This document shows positions 1 to 11,674 of a stretch of 64,000 bases of DNA, piece by piece. The stretch is taken from assembly GCF_025698545.1 (NCBI RefSeq), contig NC_068566.1:44495192-44559191 (forward strand), written 5' to 3'. A model generated the notes under the pieces. The model searched no databases, was not told the origin of the DNA, and worked only from the letters and a program-made list of their open reading frames with translations. The stretch is from Gossypium raimondii. Its lineage: Eukaryota > Streptophyta > Magnoliopsida > Malvales > Malvaceae. Numbering within the stretch: the first letter of the stretch is position 1; every line of letters begins with the position of its first letter. The translations under genes were made by a program, and so were the position numbers.

Positions 1-2332
1 AGGGGTCAAGTATCGATACTTAAACACAAGGTATCAATACCTTATGAAAGATATCGATACCCTTGAACAATATCGATACCAAAATAGCATTCAGGAACTC
101 TAAAAATTTTAAATTTTGATGAAGATATCGATACATTGCCTTTGGAATTGATACCAAAGGTGATATTGATACCACAATCACATTCTATTTTGAAAATTTT
201 ATGTTCAAGGCCCAAGTATAGATACCTATGCCCTTGGTATCGATACTTTGGGTAAATTTTGGTAAAAATCAGTTGAAAATTTTGTTAAAAATCCCTTGCA
301 AAGTTTTGGATCCTTTTCAACACTTAAAACCATTTCAAAGTGCCTTAAAGCAATTCAAAATAACTCCAATTCAACCAAATTATCACATTATCAAACCACA
401 ATAGCATGCATACATATGGCTATCAATAATTCATTTCATATAGAACCAAAATAGATAAAATATTAAGAGTTTGCATTTTAGTCCCTAACACTTGGAAAGA
501 CATTTGGTCTACCTATGTACATGCCATTTTAACCCAAAATATATACCTACTCTTGTATCTCTTGGAGATGTGATGAGATGAGAGATCTCCTAGCTCGATT
601 CTAGCTCTTCAAGTCTATTTGTACCTATGCGTTGAAATAAATGTGTTGAGTCGATGTAGGCTTAGTAAGCGCTACGAAAATAAATGAATACAACATATGT
701 TTAAAATGTTACTAAAATACATCATATATTCACACATGAACTTCAATATAACTAAACATTCATTTCATCAGATTTATTTACTTTGAGTGCTTTTTATACT
801 TAGCTTGATACCTTAAATACTCATATTACTAGCATTCTACACATTTTGCCCGTAGTAGACTATTTAAAACAATTCAGGATATACGGATCAAGTACAAAGG
901 TGCAACTATATGCACAAGTAAATGGAGAGCATTGAGGTGCTAATATAGAGAGCATTAACGAACTTAGAAACAGAGAGCGCACTGAGGATCCTTAATGGCA
1001 TGCCACTAATATCCTAATAGTTCTAATTCTGTCTACTTGTGCATAAAAGCTAAATTTCATACATTTATATACTTTACATAAGTATTTTAGAAAAGATTTC
1101 ACATTTTCCATCATCCACAATTTAGTTCCCATTTCATAAATCACAAGTATAATGCTCTTTCCACACACTTTTATTTTTCTCAACATAAATTTTCATTATT
1201 CAACCAAGTATATCATTTTATGTTCTTCACCTATACTTTTCTTAACATATTTCATAATTTTACAACTTAGTCCTTTTAATTCACATAATAATATTTACTT
1301 AATTACCCTAGGTAACTAACATATTATGATAAGAATATTTAAAAAATAGATTGAAATTCCTTGTAGTACTTACAATAAAATGGTTGAGATGATGTATTTT
1401 CTTCGTCCTTCACTCCTTGGCCTTCTCCTTTCCTTTTCCTTCAATTTTATCTTCTCCTTTCTTTTCTTTTCTTCAATTTCATATAAAACATATATTACTT
1501 GTAAGTTAAAACTAAAATCATATAACTTTTCTATGCTAGTTAATGATACTAAACATGTATGACATGAAGATTTCACCATCTCTTACTTTAAATACTTTAG
1601 ATTACCACTAAACCCTACCTTTCTCTCTCCTTCAACTCCTCTATGGAAGCTCTCCTCAAAAAACTAAGGTATCTACTAGTTTTATCTAGAGTTTTTACTA
1701 AAGAAACATCAAAGAAATGGAAGGTTTTAAGCTTGATTTTGCTCAACAAAGGTGGAAGGGCATGTTTGGGATAAAAGCAAAAGTTTGGAGAAGATGAGAT
1801 GAGAGTGACAGTGGCTTCTTGAATAAGAAAGATGATAGCCACCATCTTTTTCTCATCTCTTCTAAACTATTATTTAAAAATATCACATAATTTTAAATTA
1901 AGAATGGTTAAATTGCTAATAAGTCCTCTAGCCATCCATCATTTCACTTTAGCCCTAATCATTATGTTCAAAAAAAATATCTACTTGGTTAATTATCATT
2001 TTATCCCTCATCATCTTTAATAATCTCATAAATGGCCATAATTTTACTAAGTAAACTTCCTATTAGTCCTTCCTTGATTTGTCATCTTTTCTATATATTC
2101 ACATAACTTCCTAATTTACTACTTTTGCCACAATAATTTTTATACTCCTACAATTTAGTCAATGCTTCTATTTAAAAGTTTCCTATCTAAAGAATATTTT
2201 TTTTAATTTCCTATGGATTCTTATTACTTTTTAATTTAATACTCAAAATTCCTATTTGTTCTATTTTAATAATTCTATACTAATTACTGACCCGATCCAT
2301 CACTGTACTTAACTCCGAGTTAAGAATGTTAC
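1..2332 (-). mobile_element. Gypsy-type LTR, minus orientation, cut by the window edge
   Basis: Reading the minus strand, a canonical LTR start (TGTAACATTCTTAACTCGG) lies at 2332, and the sequence runs out of the window at position 1. The same layout is seen in the LTR at 34488-39567: short repeats near the 3' end, then a 'cttagtaag' block (about 663 here, about 35495 there) in the same orientation. There is no polypurine tract beyond 2332, so it is a solo LTR or a 5' LTR. No coding capacity was found; all open frames are short. The family is inferred from terminal sequence and layout, not from a database. Confidence 0.55.
8..250. repeat. Array of degenerate TATCGATA palindromes
   Basis: About nine irregularly spaced copies of a near-palindromic decamer of the form g/aTATCGATACc occur here, for example at 10-19, 51-60, 71-79, 124-133 and 237-246. 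Variants include tatcaatacc and tattgatacc. Spacing is 20-45 bp, so this is not a simple tandem satellite. It lies in the 3' part of the flanking LTR. Confidence 0.7.
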
Positions 2333-3660
2333 ATAATGGATGCATTGGCATAGTGTACGTGAGGCGCAGACGTCATGGTTTTAGACAGTATGAGTTTGTT
2401 GTTATTTTCTGGTGGGCCCCATTCGCCGTTAGAGGTGTGTTCACACTTAGAAAAGTGTTTGCACCTAAAAGAACGAGTGTTTGATGGGATAATTTGTTGA
2501 GCGGATGATGAATGCCACCTTTGAGGAGGACTAGGTGATTTGGCCTGAAAAGATATGTAAGTAAAAGGACCTAATGACGAGAAGTAAAGAGATTGATTCT
2601 AATGATTTACAATATTGACACGTATCTAAATTACGAAAGTATAACAACATTAGACATTATATTTTAAAATTCAATTCGATTTTACGAAACGTAGGGAGCG
2701 GGGATTTTATGATAGTCAACTAAATTAATCATCACAAGGAATAGAGGTAATTAACTGGCAGCCCAAATCTTACAAGTCTAAAATAGAAGATTTTGTAATA
2801 TGCAACATGTTATCAATTATTTGGAACAAGTGATTGAGACAAGCATAGTCTAGCGTGTCCATTGCTTGTAAGTCGTAGTCACGTGTTTGCACAAATTTCT
2901 ACTAGTTTGTCGATGACTTTGTAAATTCATGGACCTATATGTATGATACACATGTAATGTATATAAAAAGTGTAACACTCGACAGATAACACTAAAATTT
3001 ATTTATTTATTTATTTTAAGGTGAACCCAATTCATTAGAGAGACCAAAGAAGAAATAGATACATAAATACAGTAAATCCAAAAGTACCCTAAGTCAACAC
3101 GATTATTCCATATACTCATTTTTAAGTCCCTCAACTTTATGGGTGATGCAAAAAGATAAGTTGGAGCACTAGCATGAATTATGAAATAAAAAATAGTGAG
3201 CTGTCGGCTTAGGCCATTGCTATCCAGAATCAATAGTACACGAAGAACACGAGCATGTATGGTTTTCCATTCCCTCCACTCCTATTTGCAAAAGCCACCA
3301 TACTTGCTGCTATAACAAAATTCATCCCATGGAATAGAGGTAAACATAGCAGCTCGAATCTTAGAAATCTAAATGGAATATTTGTAATATACAACAAGAA
3401 AATAGAAATTTTGTGGCTTTTTTTACTCAATTAATATATAAAAATTAATTAATTATGAAAAATGTATGGAAACAAATTAATTACAAAAATAGGTATTTGT
3501 TACAGTTTTCTAACGGTGCCGCTTGACATATTGACGGCACCAGACTGAAATATAATAACTTAAAATATTTAGAGACTTGATCTACAAATTTCCCATTTTG
3601 ATTGGCAGCAGAAAAAATGCTTTAAGGGTGTCCACTTACCATAATCGAACTTTAAATAGG
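2333..3660. other. Non-genic stretch, unclassified
   Basis: No convincing coding region. Two diverged copies of a ~70 bp block containing 'ggaatagaggtaa' occur near 2739-2810 and 3333-3400. A short inverted motif, ggtgccg...cggcacc, sits at 3514-3540. The two small minus-strand open frames here (3003-3233, 3230-3430) have no recognisable protein features. Confidence 0.4.
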
Positions 3661-4014
3661 GTAAATTGTTTCATAAACCCTCTTTGTTTATTATTTTCTT
3701 TTATTCCCCTTTAACATAACAAATAGAGAGGCCTCTTACCAATTAGTCCAAAAAGTTTTATATAAAAAACCCGATTCCAATAAAAAAATTATATTTATTT
3801 TTCAAAAATAATTTTTATTTAAATTATGTTTGACATAACAATTAACGGTATTCATAATAGTTTTCTTTCGCTCACATTATATTTAGAAACTATAAATTTA
3901 ACTAATAATTATAATTTATACATAATAAGATTTTTCTAAAGCTTTTATAATTATAATTTTATATTGTGCCCGTAAATCAAACTGATAATAAAATTATAAT
4001 TATTTTTCAAAAAT

Positions 4015-4615
4015 AAATATTTCCCATATTAACAACATCGCATTAGTATAGCATAAAAAGAAGACGAAGATTGAATCGTATTAGCATATCGCATATTTTA
4101 TAATTTCAATCATAGGTGAAATTGAGATAATCCATAATTTGAAGAGTACATGGAAAAAGATATCTTAATAATCTTAATGATGCGATTCAAATTCGATGAT
4201 AATTAACTCACCAAGGACCAATAAATGATAATAATGAGTATATATTAAATATTAAAGAGGAATGACCCAAAATTTTGCATTAGAATAATTAGATAAAATT
4301 GCACATGATGTTTCTTTTTATTTTTATTAGTAAACGATATTCAACTACTTTTTAGCAATAATACATATGATGATTTGATTTTAATTTTATTACTTATTTA
4401 GAAATTATTTTATTATACTAATAATTTTTATAGTGATTAATATTTTTTTAAATATAAATTATGTAATTGTGTAATTATAATTTGTACTACCAAACATAGC
4501 CTAGGGAATTATGATGTAATACACTCTGCCAGCCAAACACGTCTAAGAAATTGCAATCCTTTGTAATTACAAGAGAGTATAATTACTATCTGTGTTATCC
4601 AAACAAACACTTAAT
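4015..4615. repeat. Copy 1 of a ~600 bp diverged duplication
   Basis: This segment aligns by eye along its whole length with 5520-6152. Shared blocks include 'attagtatagcataaaa', 'catatgatgatttgatttta', 'agccaaacacgtct' and an end resembling 'tatccaaacaaac'. One part keeps a short acidic reading (clearest in copy 2). It may be the C-terminal debris of a DNA-transposon transposase, but no catalytic motif is visible. Confidence 0.55.
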
Positions 4616-4671
4616 GATTGGAAAGCTACCTAGTAACTAGATTTAGGTGTAAATGTATGTAATTACACAAT

Positions 4672-6152
4672 GGTGGCATGTTTGGGTAATCACTATAATT
4701 GATGGGTCTCATTGGATTAAGTGTAATTGGAACACCCCAATTACACTTCCCAATTATTAAGGGAGAGCGATAATTTGAGTAATTATACAGGTAATTATAT
4801 CCAAATCTAATTTTTTTTAAAAATTATACAAATTATATTATAAGCATGAATGCGTATGAGTGTTTGAGATAATTATGTCCTAAAAATATTATAAAAATAA
4901 TTTGTGTGTTTTATAAAACTATAACAAAAAATATTATTTAAATCCTAAAAATTTAAAGTTATAGCAAAAAAGTTTATTATAAAAATAATTTATACGTTAT
5001 AAAAGTGTTAAAAGTTATGACCAAGAAATATAGACATAACTTATTTATGTGTCCATGCTATGTATTATAAAAATAATATATTTATTCATAAAAATTGTTA
5101 TAGTTGTTTTTATCATAACTTATTTATATAAAAAAAACTTATCTTATTTATAAAAGTGTTATGAAATGTATGGGCAATTTATAAAACATTTTTAATAAAA
5201 GTTATATATTATAAATTTTATATTATTTTTATTTTATTTACTTATTATAAAAATGTATATACCCTAGTATAAGTCTTTTTCTAAATTAAATTTATATAAG
5301 TTTTTATAATTAAAGCTACAGATTATTTGTACTATGAACCTAAATATTTTAAGGTCAATGCTAATTATGTAAATAGAAAATGTTTTATTGAACCATATCA
5401 TGGGTTATGATACTATTTGAGAGAACGGTCCAGGCACAAGTACCATAGATAACTCGCGACCTCTTTAATTTGAGATATTCAAGGCTTCAAAATATTGTTG
5501 AGAAGGCATTTATTGTTCTAAAAAATATTTCCCATATATACATCACCTTAGTATAGCAAAAAAAATAAGGTTGGGTCATATTAGCATGTTTCATACTTCA
5601 TAACTTCAATTATAGGTGGAATTGAGATGATCCATACTTTAAAAAGTACATTGAAGAAGAAGATTTTGATAATTTTAATGATGTAGATTCAAATTCAGAT
5701 GATGATAAACTCGGTCAAGAACCAACAGATGATGCTAAGGAGCATATGTTAAATATTAAAGAGGAATAACTCAACAAATATGTACTAAAATAATTAGATA
5801 AAATTGCATATGATATTTATTTTTCTTGTTATTTTTATTAGTAATCGTATTATCAACTAATTTTAAAACTAATGTAATACATATGATGATTTGATTTTAA
5901 ATTTTCTTATTTGTTTAGAAATTATTTTAGCATACTAATAAATTTTATAATAATTAATATTTTTTAAAATATAAATAATGTACTGTAATTACAATTTATA
6001 CTACAAAAATGATATAAAATTACGATAATTATACTTTGTCAGCCAAACATATCTAGAAAATTACAACTCCTTATAATTACAAGAGAATATAATTACTAAA
6101 ATAATAATTACACTTTTATTTAATTATCTTGTGCTATCCAAACATAACCTTA
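4672..6152. mobile_element. Possible DNA transposon or MITE remnant holding copy 2
   Basis: The left end (ggtggcatgtttgggtaa) and the right end (complement of tatccaaacataacc) form an imperfect inverted pair of the CATGTTTGG type common in PIF/Harbinger and hAT MITEs. The second copy of the ~600 bp duplication occupies 5520-6152. The rest is AT-rich with no long frame. Superfamily and exact borders are uncertain, and no target-site duplication was established. Confidence 0.35.
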
Positions 6153-6164
6153 AAAAAAATCTCG

Positions 6165-6540
6165 AAAAAATTTGAAATGAAGTTATTGAATGAATCGGAC
6201 CTCTTGCATACCGATTGACACTATCACCAGAACTTGACAAGATTCACAATGTCTTTCATGTGTCTATGTTATGACGATATCGATCAGACCCTTCACATGT
6301 TATCTCTCCGACAGATGTCGAGATTCAGCCTGACATGACATACAGTGAGGAACCGATCAAAATTCTGGCACGTGAGACAAAAGAACTAAGAAATAAAAAA
6401 GGGTAGCTTTAGTAAAGGTTCTCTGGCAACAACACAGAATAGAAGAAGCTACTTGAGAACCTGAGGAAACTATGAGAAAGCAATATCCGGACCTCTTTAC
6501 TGGTAAGATTTTCGAGGATGAAAATTCTTTAAGGGGGGAG
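6165..6540 (+). pseudogene. Ty3/gypsy pol C-terminal remnant
   Basis: Conceptual translation from about 6208 gives AYRLTLSPELDKIHNVFHVS. This is the conserved stretch just before the chromodomain-like tail of plant chromovirus-type gypsy polyproteins. It is followed by a ...SDPSHVISPTDVEIQPDM... tail and, after a frameshift, a ...EEATWEPEETMRKQYPDLF... tail. A TGA stop interrupts right after HVSML, further stops lie near 6405, and there is at least one frame change, so it is dead. Reverse transcriptase, RNase H and most of the integrase are missing upstream, where unrelated AT-rich DNA begins at about 6165. Confidence 0.85.
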
Positions 6541-6541
6541 T
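6527..6541 (+). other. Polypurine tract of the gypsy element
   Basis: The purine-rich run 'aaggggggag' lies directly before the LTR start, the expected site for plus-strand priming. It fixes the element's orientation as plus and identifies the following repeat as the 3' LTR. Confidence 0.8.
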
Positions 6542-9446
6542 TGTAATAGCCCGTTTTCAGTGAAATCGGAATAGTGGTTTCGGGACCACAAATTCGAGTC
6601 CGTAAGAAAAATTATTTCAAAATTATTTCATGGCCTGCATTATGATTGAAATATCATATGAAAATTTTGTAAAGAAAATTTTATCAGTTACATGTCTAAT
6701 TAGATGTAAATGACCAAATTGCATAAGATGCAAAAGTTGAATTCTAATAGCTATAGGTATTAAATAGCTATGAAATTCAAAATTAGAGGTCCTTATATGG
6801 CAAATAGACCATTAAGAGGAGTAAGTAGATAAATATGATGATTCATCCATGGAAAATTTGATAAAGAAAATGACTAAATTGGAAAGTGGAAATGATAAAT
6901 GATGATAAATGATTAAATAAAAATATCATCTTTTCATCATCTTTCCCAAATAAAAATACATGGACTAGTTTGAAGCTTGAAGATAGACAAGCTTATTTTG
7001 GCTCAATTAGGTGAGTATTCAAGTCTTGATTTTAGTAATTGTTATGTTTCCGATATCATAATAGCTTAATTTAGCTATCTTGGGGATTAATTTGTAAAGT
7101 TATCAAAGTACTAGGGTTTTTCCATGGATGAATATAGTTTAATTATGAAGTTTTATGGTAGAAAATGAAAGGTTGTTGATAGATAAACAACTTTTGTTAA
7201 GGGAATTTTGATGAAATTATTATTTAGGGACTAAATTGAAAAGATGTAAAATTCATGGAAAAATTATGAATTTTGTGAATTATATGAGCTGCTATTGTTA
7301 CATGTAAAAATCGGCTAGGCTTGGAATAAGGATTAAATTGCATGAATTTCATTTTCCGAGCCTATGGACAAAATCAAAATTAACTAAAAGTATAAGGGCA
7401 AAATGGTAATTTTGCCTAAGATGTGAATTAAATTGAATTGAATGTAAATTGTATTAAATTGATGTTAAAATTCATTCATATAGATCCGGATAGACCAAAT
7501 ACGGAGTTAGATCGTGGAAAAGAGAAAATAACGGACTAGTAACTTTTGTGCGCACGAACATTGTCAAGGTAAGTTCGTGTAACTAAATTGTTTACATTTA
7601 AATGTTTTAATTGATGTTGTATATGTGAACTGTATAAATGCCATATATATGAAATTGATCTCATATCCGATAATGTCCGACAAGTATTAAGTCTCGTTTG
7701 AATAAATGAAATTCGATGGATATAGGGTTCCAAATTGGTTGTGGTCCTGCATATGTTGCGAACAAACCATAGCTCGAAAGAGCGTCCCGTTATTAGCTCT
7801 CATGAGCAGCCCGATATTTGGCCCTTTCGAGCTTCCTATTATATGGTTCTTGTGAGCTTCCCATTAATAGCTCTTCGGAGCATCCCGATTGGTTGTGAAT
7901 CTGCATGTGTTGTAGACACACCACAGCTCTTATAAGCGTCCCGATATATGGCTCTTCGTGAGCTTCCCGATTAAAGGCTCTTTGTGAGCTTCCTATTAAC
8001 GACTCTCCGGAGCTTCCCAATATGGCTCGCTTGAACTTTTCGATATATGACTATCCAGAGCTTCCAGATTAATGACTCTTCGGAGCTACCCGTTATTGGC
8101 TTGCATGAGCTTTCTGAATACAAATTTTAAGAGCTTCCCGTTATACAGCCCAGATAAGTTTCCCGTTACATGGCTCACATGAGCTTCCTGTTATATGGCT
8201 TGAGAGAGGGTTTCTCATTTATGTGCTCGTATGAGCATTCCTGAATATGAATTGACAGATTATAGTTTTGTACACTTTGAGTGTACTACCTATGTATCCA
8301 TCGATATTTCAAATAAATTCAACGAGCAAAGTTCCGACATGGAATAATCTGAACTTGAGATAAATTATTATGGAAATGTACATGTTATATGAATATATGA
8401 TGTGGAAAAAATATGTATATAAAAATTGTTACATGATGAGCTCATCATTGTTTCTTGATATTCAAATGAAGTACATGACTAACATGTTTCTTGAGGATAT
8501 ATGTGTTTAGGCAAATTGCCAAATTTCTTTGGATGAATTTTACATGCTTACTTTAAATATAAATGAATGGTAAGCTAATTTCATGTTATACGAACTTACT
8601 AAGCATAATATGATTACTATGTTTTATTTCCTTTGTTCTATAGTAATTCGGAAGCTCGTTGGGTTGGAAGCTTAGCGAAGATATCATCACACTATCCATC
8701 GGCTCATCTCGGTATATTTAGTAAATCAACTTTGGTTATAATGGCATGTATATGTTAACTTGGCCAATGTTGGCAAAAAAATATTTTGGTTGTAATTAGC
8801 CATTGGAATGGCTTGTGATGGACATGTTTTGATGTGAATATAAGAGGCTATATCATGTTTGATATGTGTTTGAAATGGTTGGTTGATAGAATCATATTGG
8901 TATATTAATGATTAAATTGAGTTAACATATTTGGTAAAATATGCTTTTATGTGAATTTGGTAAGTTAGGTAAGTTTGTATACTTGGTTATAAGAGGTATT
9001 ATATCATGCATAATACTTGATTTTGAATGGATTTGAATGTCTTGTTTTGGCTTGAGAATATGTTTAAGTGTTTATGTGGTGGAAGGTAAACTTGGGTGAG
9101 AAATATGGCTTAGAAATAACCTTATTTCATCCACATGGGCAAAGGCACTGGCGTGTATCTTAGCCATGTATGACACAGGGCCTAGCACATGGGCGTGCGT
9201 ATTGGCCTTGTGTCCCCTGCATCATTAAAATTCAAAACAGAATGCTCAATATTTTTCACACGGTCTGGCACACGAGCGTGTGGCTTGGCCGTGTGACCCC
9301 TGTACCTATACACGTCCTATATAAGGGAATGTGATCGGTTTATGGTGTGAATGTTAAATGTCATGAAATATTTGTATTTGACTTGTAAATTTTGATAATG
9401 CTCCGTAACCCTGTTTTGGCGACGGATATGGGTTAGGGGTGTTACA
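6542..9446 (+). mobile_element. Ty3/gypsy 3' LTR, ~2.9 kb
   Basis: It starts TGTAATAGCCCG and ends GGGTGTTACA, giving matched TGTAA/TTACA termini typical of plant gypsy LTRs. It follows a pol remnant and a polypurine tract. No partner 5' LTR is in the window, so the element is truncated. The interior carries a tandem minisatellite (7760-8245) and a motif-rich stretch with 'cacacg'/'cgtgtg' words (about 9120-9310). The small open frames inside read through repeats and are not genes. Confidence 0.8.
7760..8245 (+). repeat. Minisatellite, ~28-30 bp GAGCTTCCC unit, inside the LTR
   Basis: About sixteen degenerate units are built on 'gagcttcccgttatatggctc'. Many carry a small inverted pair (gctct...agagc or gagctc-like). 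A higher-order repeat is also visible: the block beginning 'ttggttgtg' occurs at 7736 and again at 7890, about 154 bp apart. The units diverge at many positions, so the array is old. Two predicted open frames across it are artefacts of the repetition. Confidence 0.8.
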
Positions 9447-11674
9447 AATTGTTTAATAAATTTTGTCAATGATTGAGTCTCTGTATCTATGATTAAGTGT
9501 TCTATTTATGTGTTTGAGATTAGGGATTCGAGTATTCTCTTTTGAAATTTTACAGTTTATTTTGGCATAACCTTTATCAGTGAACTGACGACTTAGGTTT
9601 ATTTATGCGTTAATCTGTATCAAGATTGAGTTCGCTGGTTCAATGGATAAGCTTCTGTGTGTCTTTGGTCGTTTACTTGAGTCTTTGCGTAAGCAAAGTG
9701 GGGATATATTTTTGCTATTCTAAAAAATTCGTGTGATTTTATTATTAAATTAAATTTGCTAAAATCCCCACTCCTTCTACGTTGGTTTTTTTATTCTTCC
9801 CTCTTCTTCTTCTTTTTCATTTTTTTCCCTTCTTTTTTGTTTCCTACCACTTCATCTTCCATCTTTTACTCCTTTTTTGGGCATTTTGTTGGCACGTCTC
9901 GTTACTTCTATCAACGGTAAGGTTAATCTTATAAGTTCTGGGTTGGAATCCGGTTAATTGTTGTTTTTTGTTCGTTTTTGCCAAGAATTGGTTTCTTATT
10001 TTTTCTTGCTCAATTCCTTTGTTTATGTGTCAATTTATTGTCAATTTTAGGCGAAGATCTAGAAAGTAGCATTCCCTCAACACGTTAGTTCGGTATCTCG
10101 CTGTTTTGTACAAGGTGAGTGCGTAAAGTTTTCGAGATTGATGTTCTTCATCGAACTTTTTGACATAACTTTGTTGGTCGACTTTTAGAGCATTCCTTTG
10201 GGAATTAATTGTTGAATTGGCCTTTGGTTGTTCGCTGTTAGGTCTCGGAGTCATTTTTTTTGCTTCTAAGTTGATTATGCATCAGGTGTATAACGAAAAC
10301 CCGATTTTCTGCAAATTTTAAACGTCGAAAAACATGGCTCTCGACGCCATACGATCGTGTGGTAGGCCATGTGTTAGGCCGTGTAACTCACTATTTGCGA
10401 ATTAGGGTCACACGAGTTAGGGACACGGACTTGTGTTCAGGCCGTGTAACTCACTTTTTTTTGCATTAGTGTCACACGGGCCAGAGGTACGGTCATGTGT
10501 CCAAGTCATGTGAGAGATATTTTGATATTTGAGTCACACGGACGTCCGCTTGGTCATGTGTTAAAACTGTGTAACTCACTGTTTTGAGCCACATAGTGTG
10601 TGCTAGGTCATGTGATAGGTTATGTCTGACATTAAGAGGGCCACATGGGCATGTGTCATGCCGTATGGACCACACGGGCCAGACACCTAGGCCGTGCGAA
10701 TCCACACAGGCGTGTGGGCCAAAATACTAAAATTTCCCCTAAGGTCGTAAGCGTTGTTTGAATCGAACGTAGGCCTTCTGTAGGGTCTGTATAATCTGAA
10801 TTAAACTGTATACTTGATATCCAATATTCTGAGGCTGAATAATCGATTATTTGTACATATAATTAATGCAATAACAGTAAACTGATAATGATCTGTATTA
10901 TCTGATTATGACTTGTATTAGGATAACAGTATGTACATCATTGATATCTCATATTTGTAATCTGTATCTGCATTGGGTGGGAATGGTATAAAGAATGAAG
11001 TGTCAGCAATTTATTGATCTGCCGAATTGAGTGGCTAAGCCACAGTTTAATCATCGTATACTGATCTGACAGTTAGTCTGTAATCACTCTGAAATGTGTC
11101 ATACCGACATTAATTATTGTGTAGGGCTGGATGAGAACTTGATACATTATATGGTGTGTTAGGATGGTCGGAGATGGTGTGTAACGGATGGGGGTAGGAA
11201 ACTGCATCTGATTTTGATTTGTTCTGCATATGTATCTGATTTGTTTTGCATCTTATTTGAACTATTATGATAATACTAAGTATCATTTGATTCTGATTCT
11301 GTGTCTGAATTTGGGAAATTACTGTCATACTTATATTGTTGTTTTACCTTTATATCTGTTACACACATTGATTTATAAACTCATTCTATTGGTTGATTGA
11401 ATTGCAGGTAACCCATAGACTTAGGAGGCTCGGTGTGTCAAGAGCTTGGTCATATTTCTTTTCTAGATATTTTACTGTTTATATAAATTTGAACTAGTGT
11501 ATGTTTTATTTCGGACTACGATTTGTAAGCACGGATTTCCATGTTGGTTTAATTGTTTAAATGTTTTCTGTATAATGAATTTTAAAATACTTAAAGGTTG
11601 GTTATCCCCTTAAACATTTTGATATAACCTCCAAACTTGGTCTTTAACATCTAGGTCAAGTATGAGGTGTCATA
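9447..11674 (+). mobile_element. LTR-retrotransposon-like fragment
   Basis: No gene. The right end resembles a gypsy LTR terminus (gtatgaggtgtca at about 11662-11674). A block reading 'cttaggaggctcggtgtgtc' (about 11420) and the CACACGGG-type motif array at 10330-10715 are features of retrotransposon LTRs of this type. The left border and family are unresolved. It is not a copy of the 6542-9446 LTR. Confidence 0.4.
10330..10715. repeat. Array of CACACGG / CCGTGTG inverted words
   Basis: The words cacacggg, cgtgtg, ggccgtgt and close variants recur about a dozen times in both orientations, with loose ~40-60 bp spacing (for example 'gtgtaactcact' follows three of them). A shorter version lies at 9120-9310 in the neighbouring LTR. 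Degenerate and non-coding. Confidence 0.65.

Noticed and set aside
2739-3400. Possible tandem gene duplication at 'ggaatagaggtaa'
   Set aside because: The two blocks are short, diverged and non-coding.
7760-8245. CRISPR-like repeat array
   Set aside because: Plant genome context, degenerate units with no unique spacers, and location inside an LTR; it is a minisatellite.
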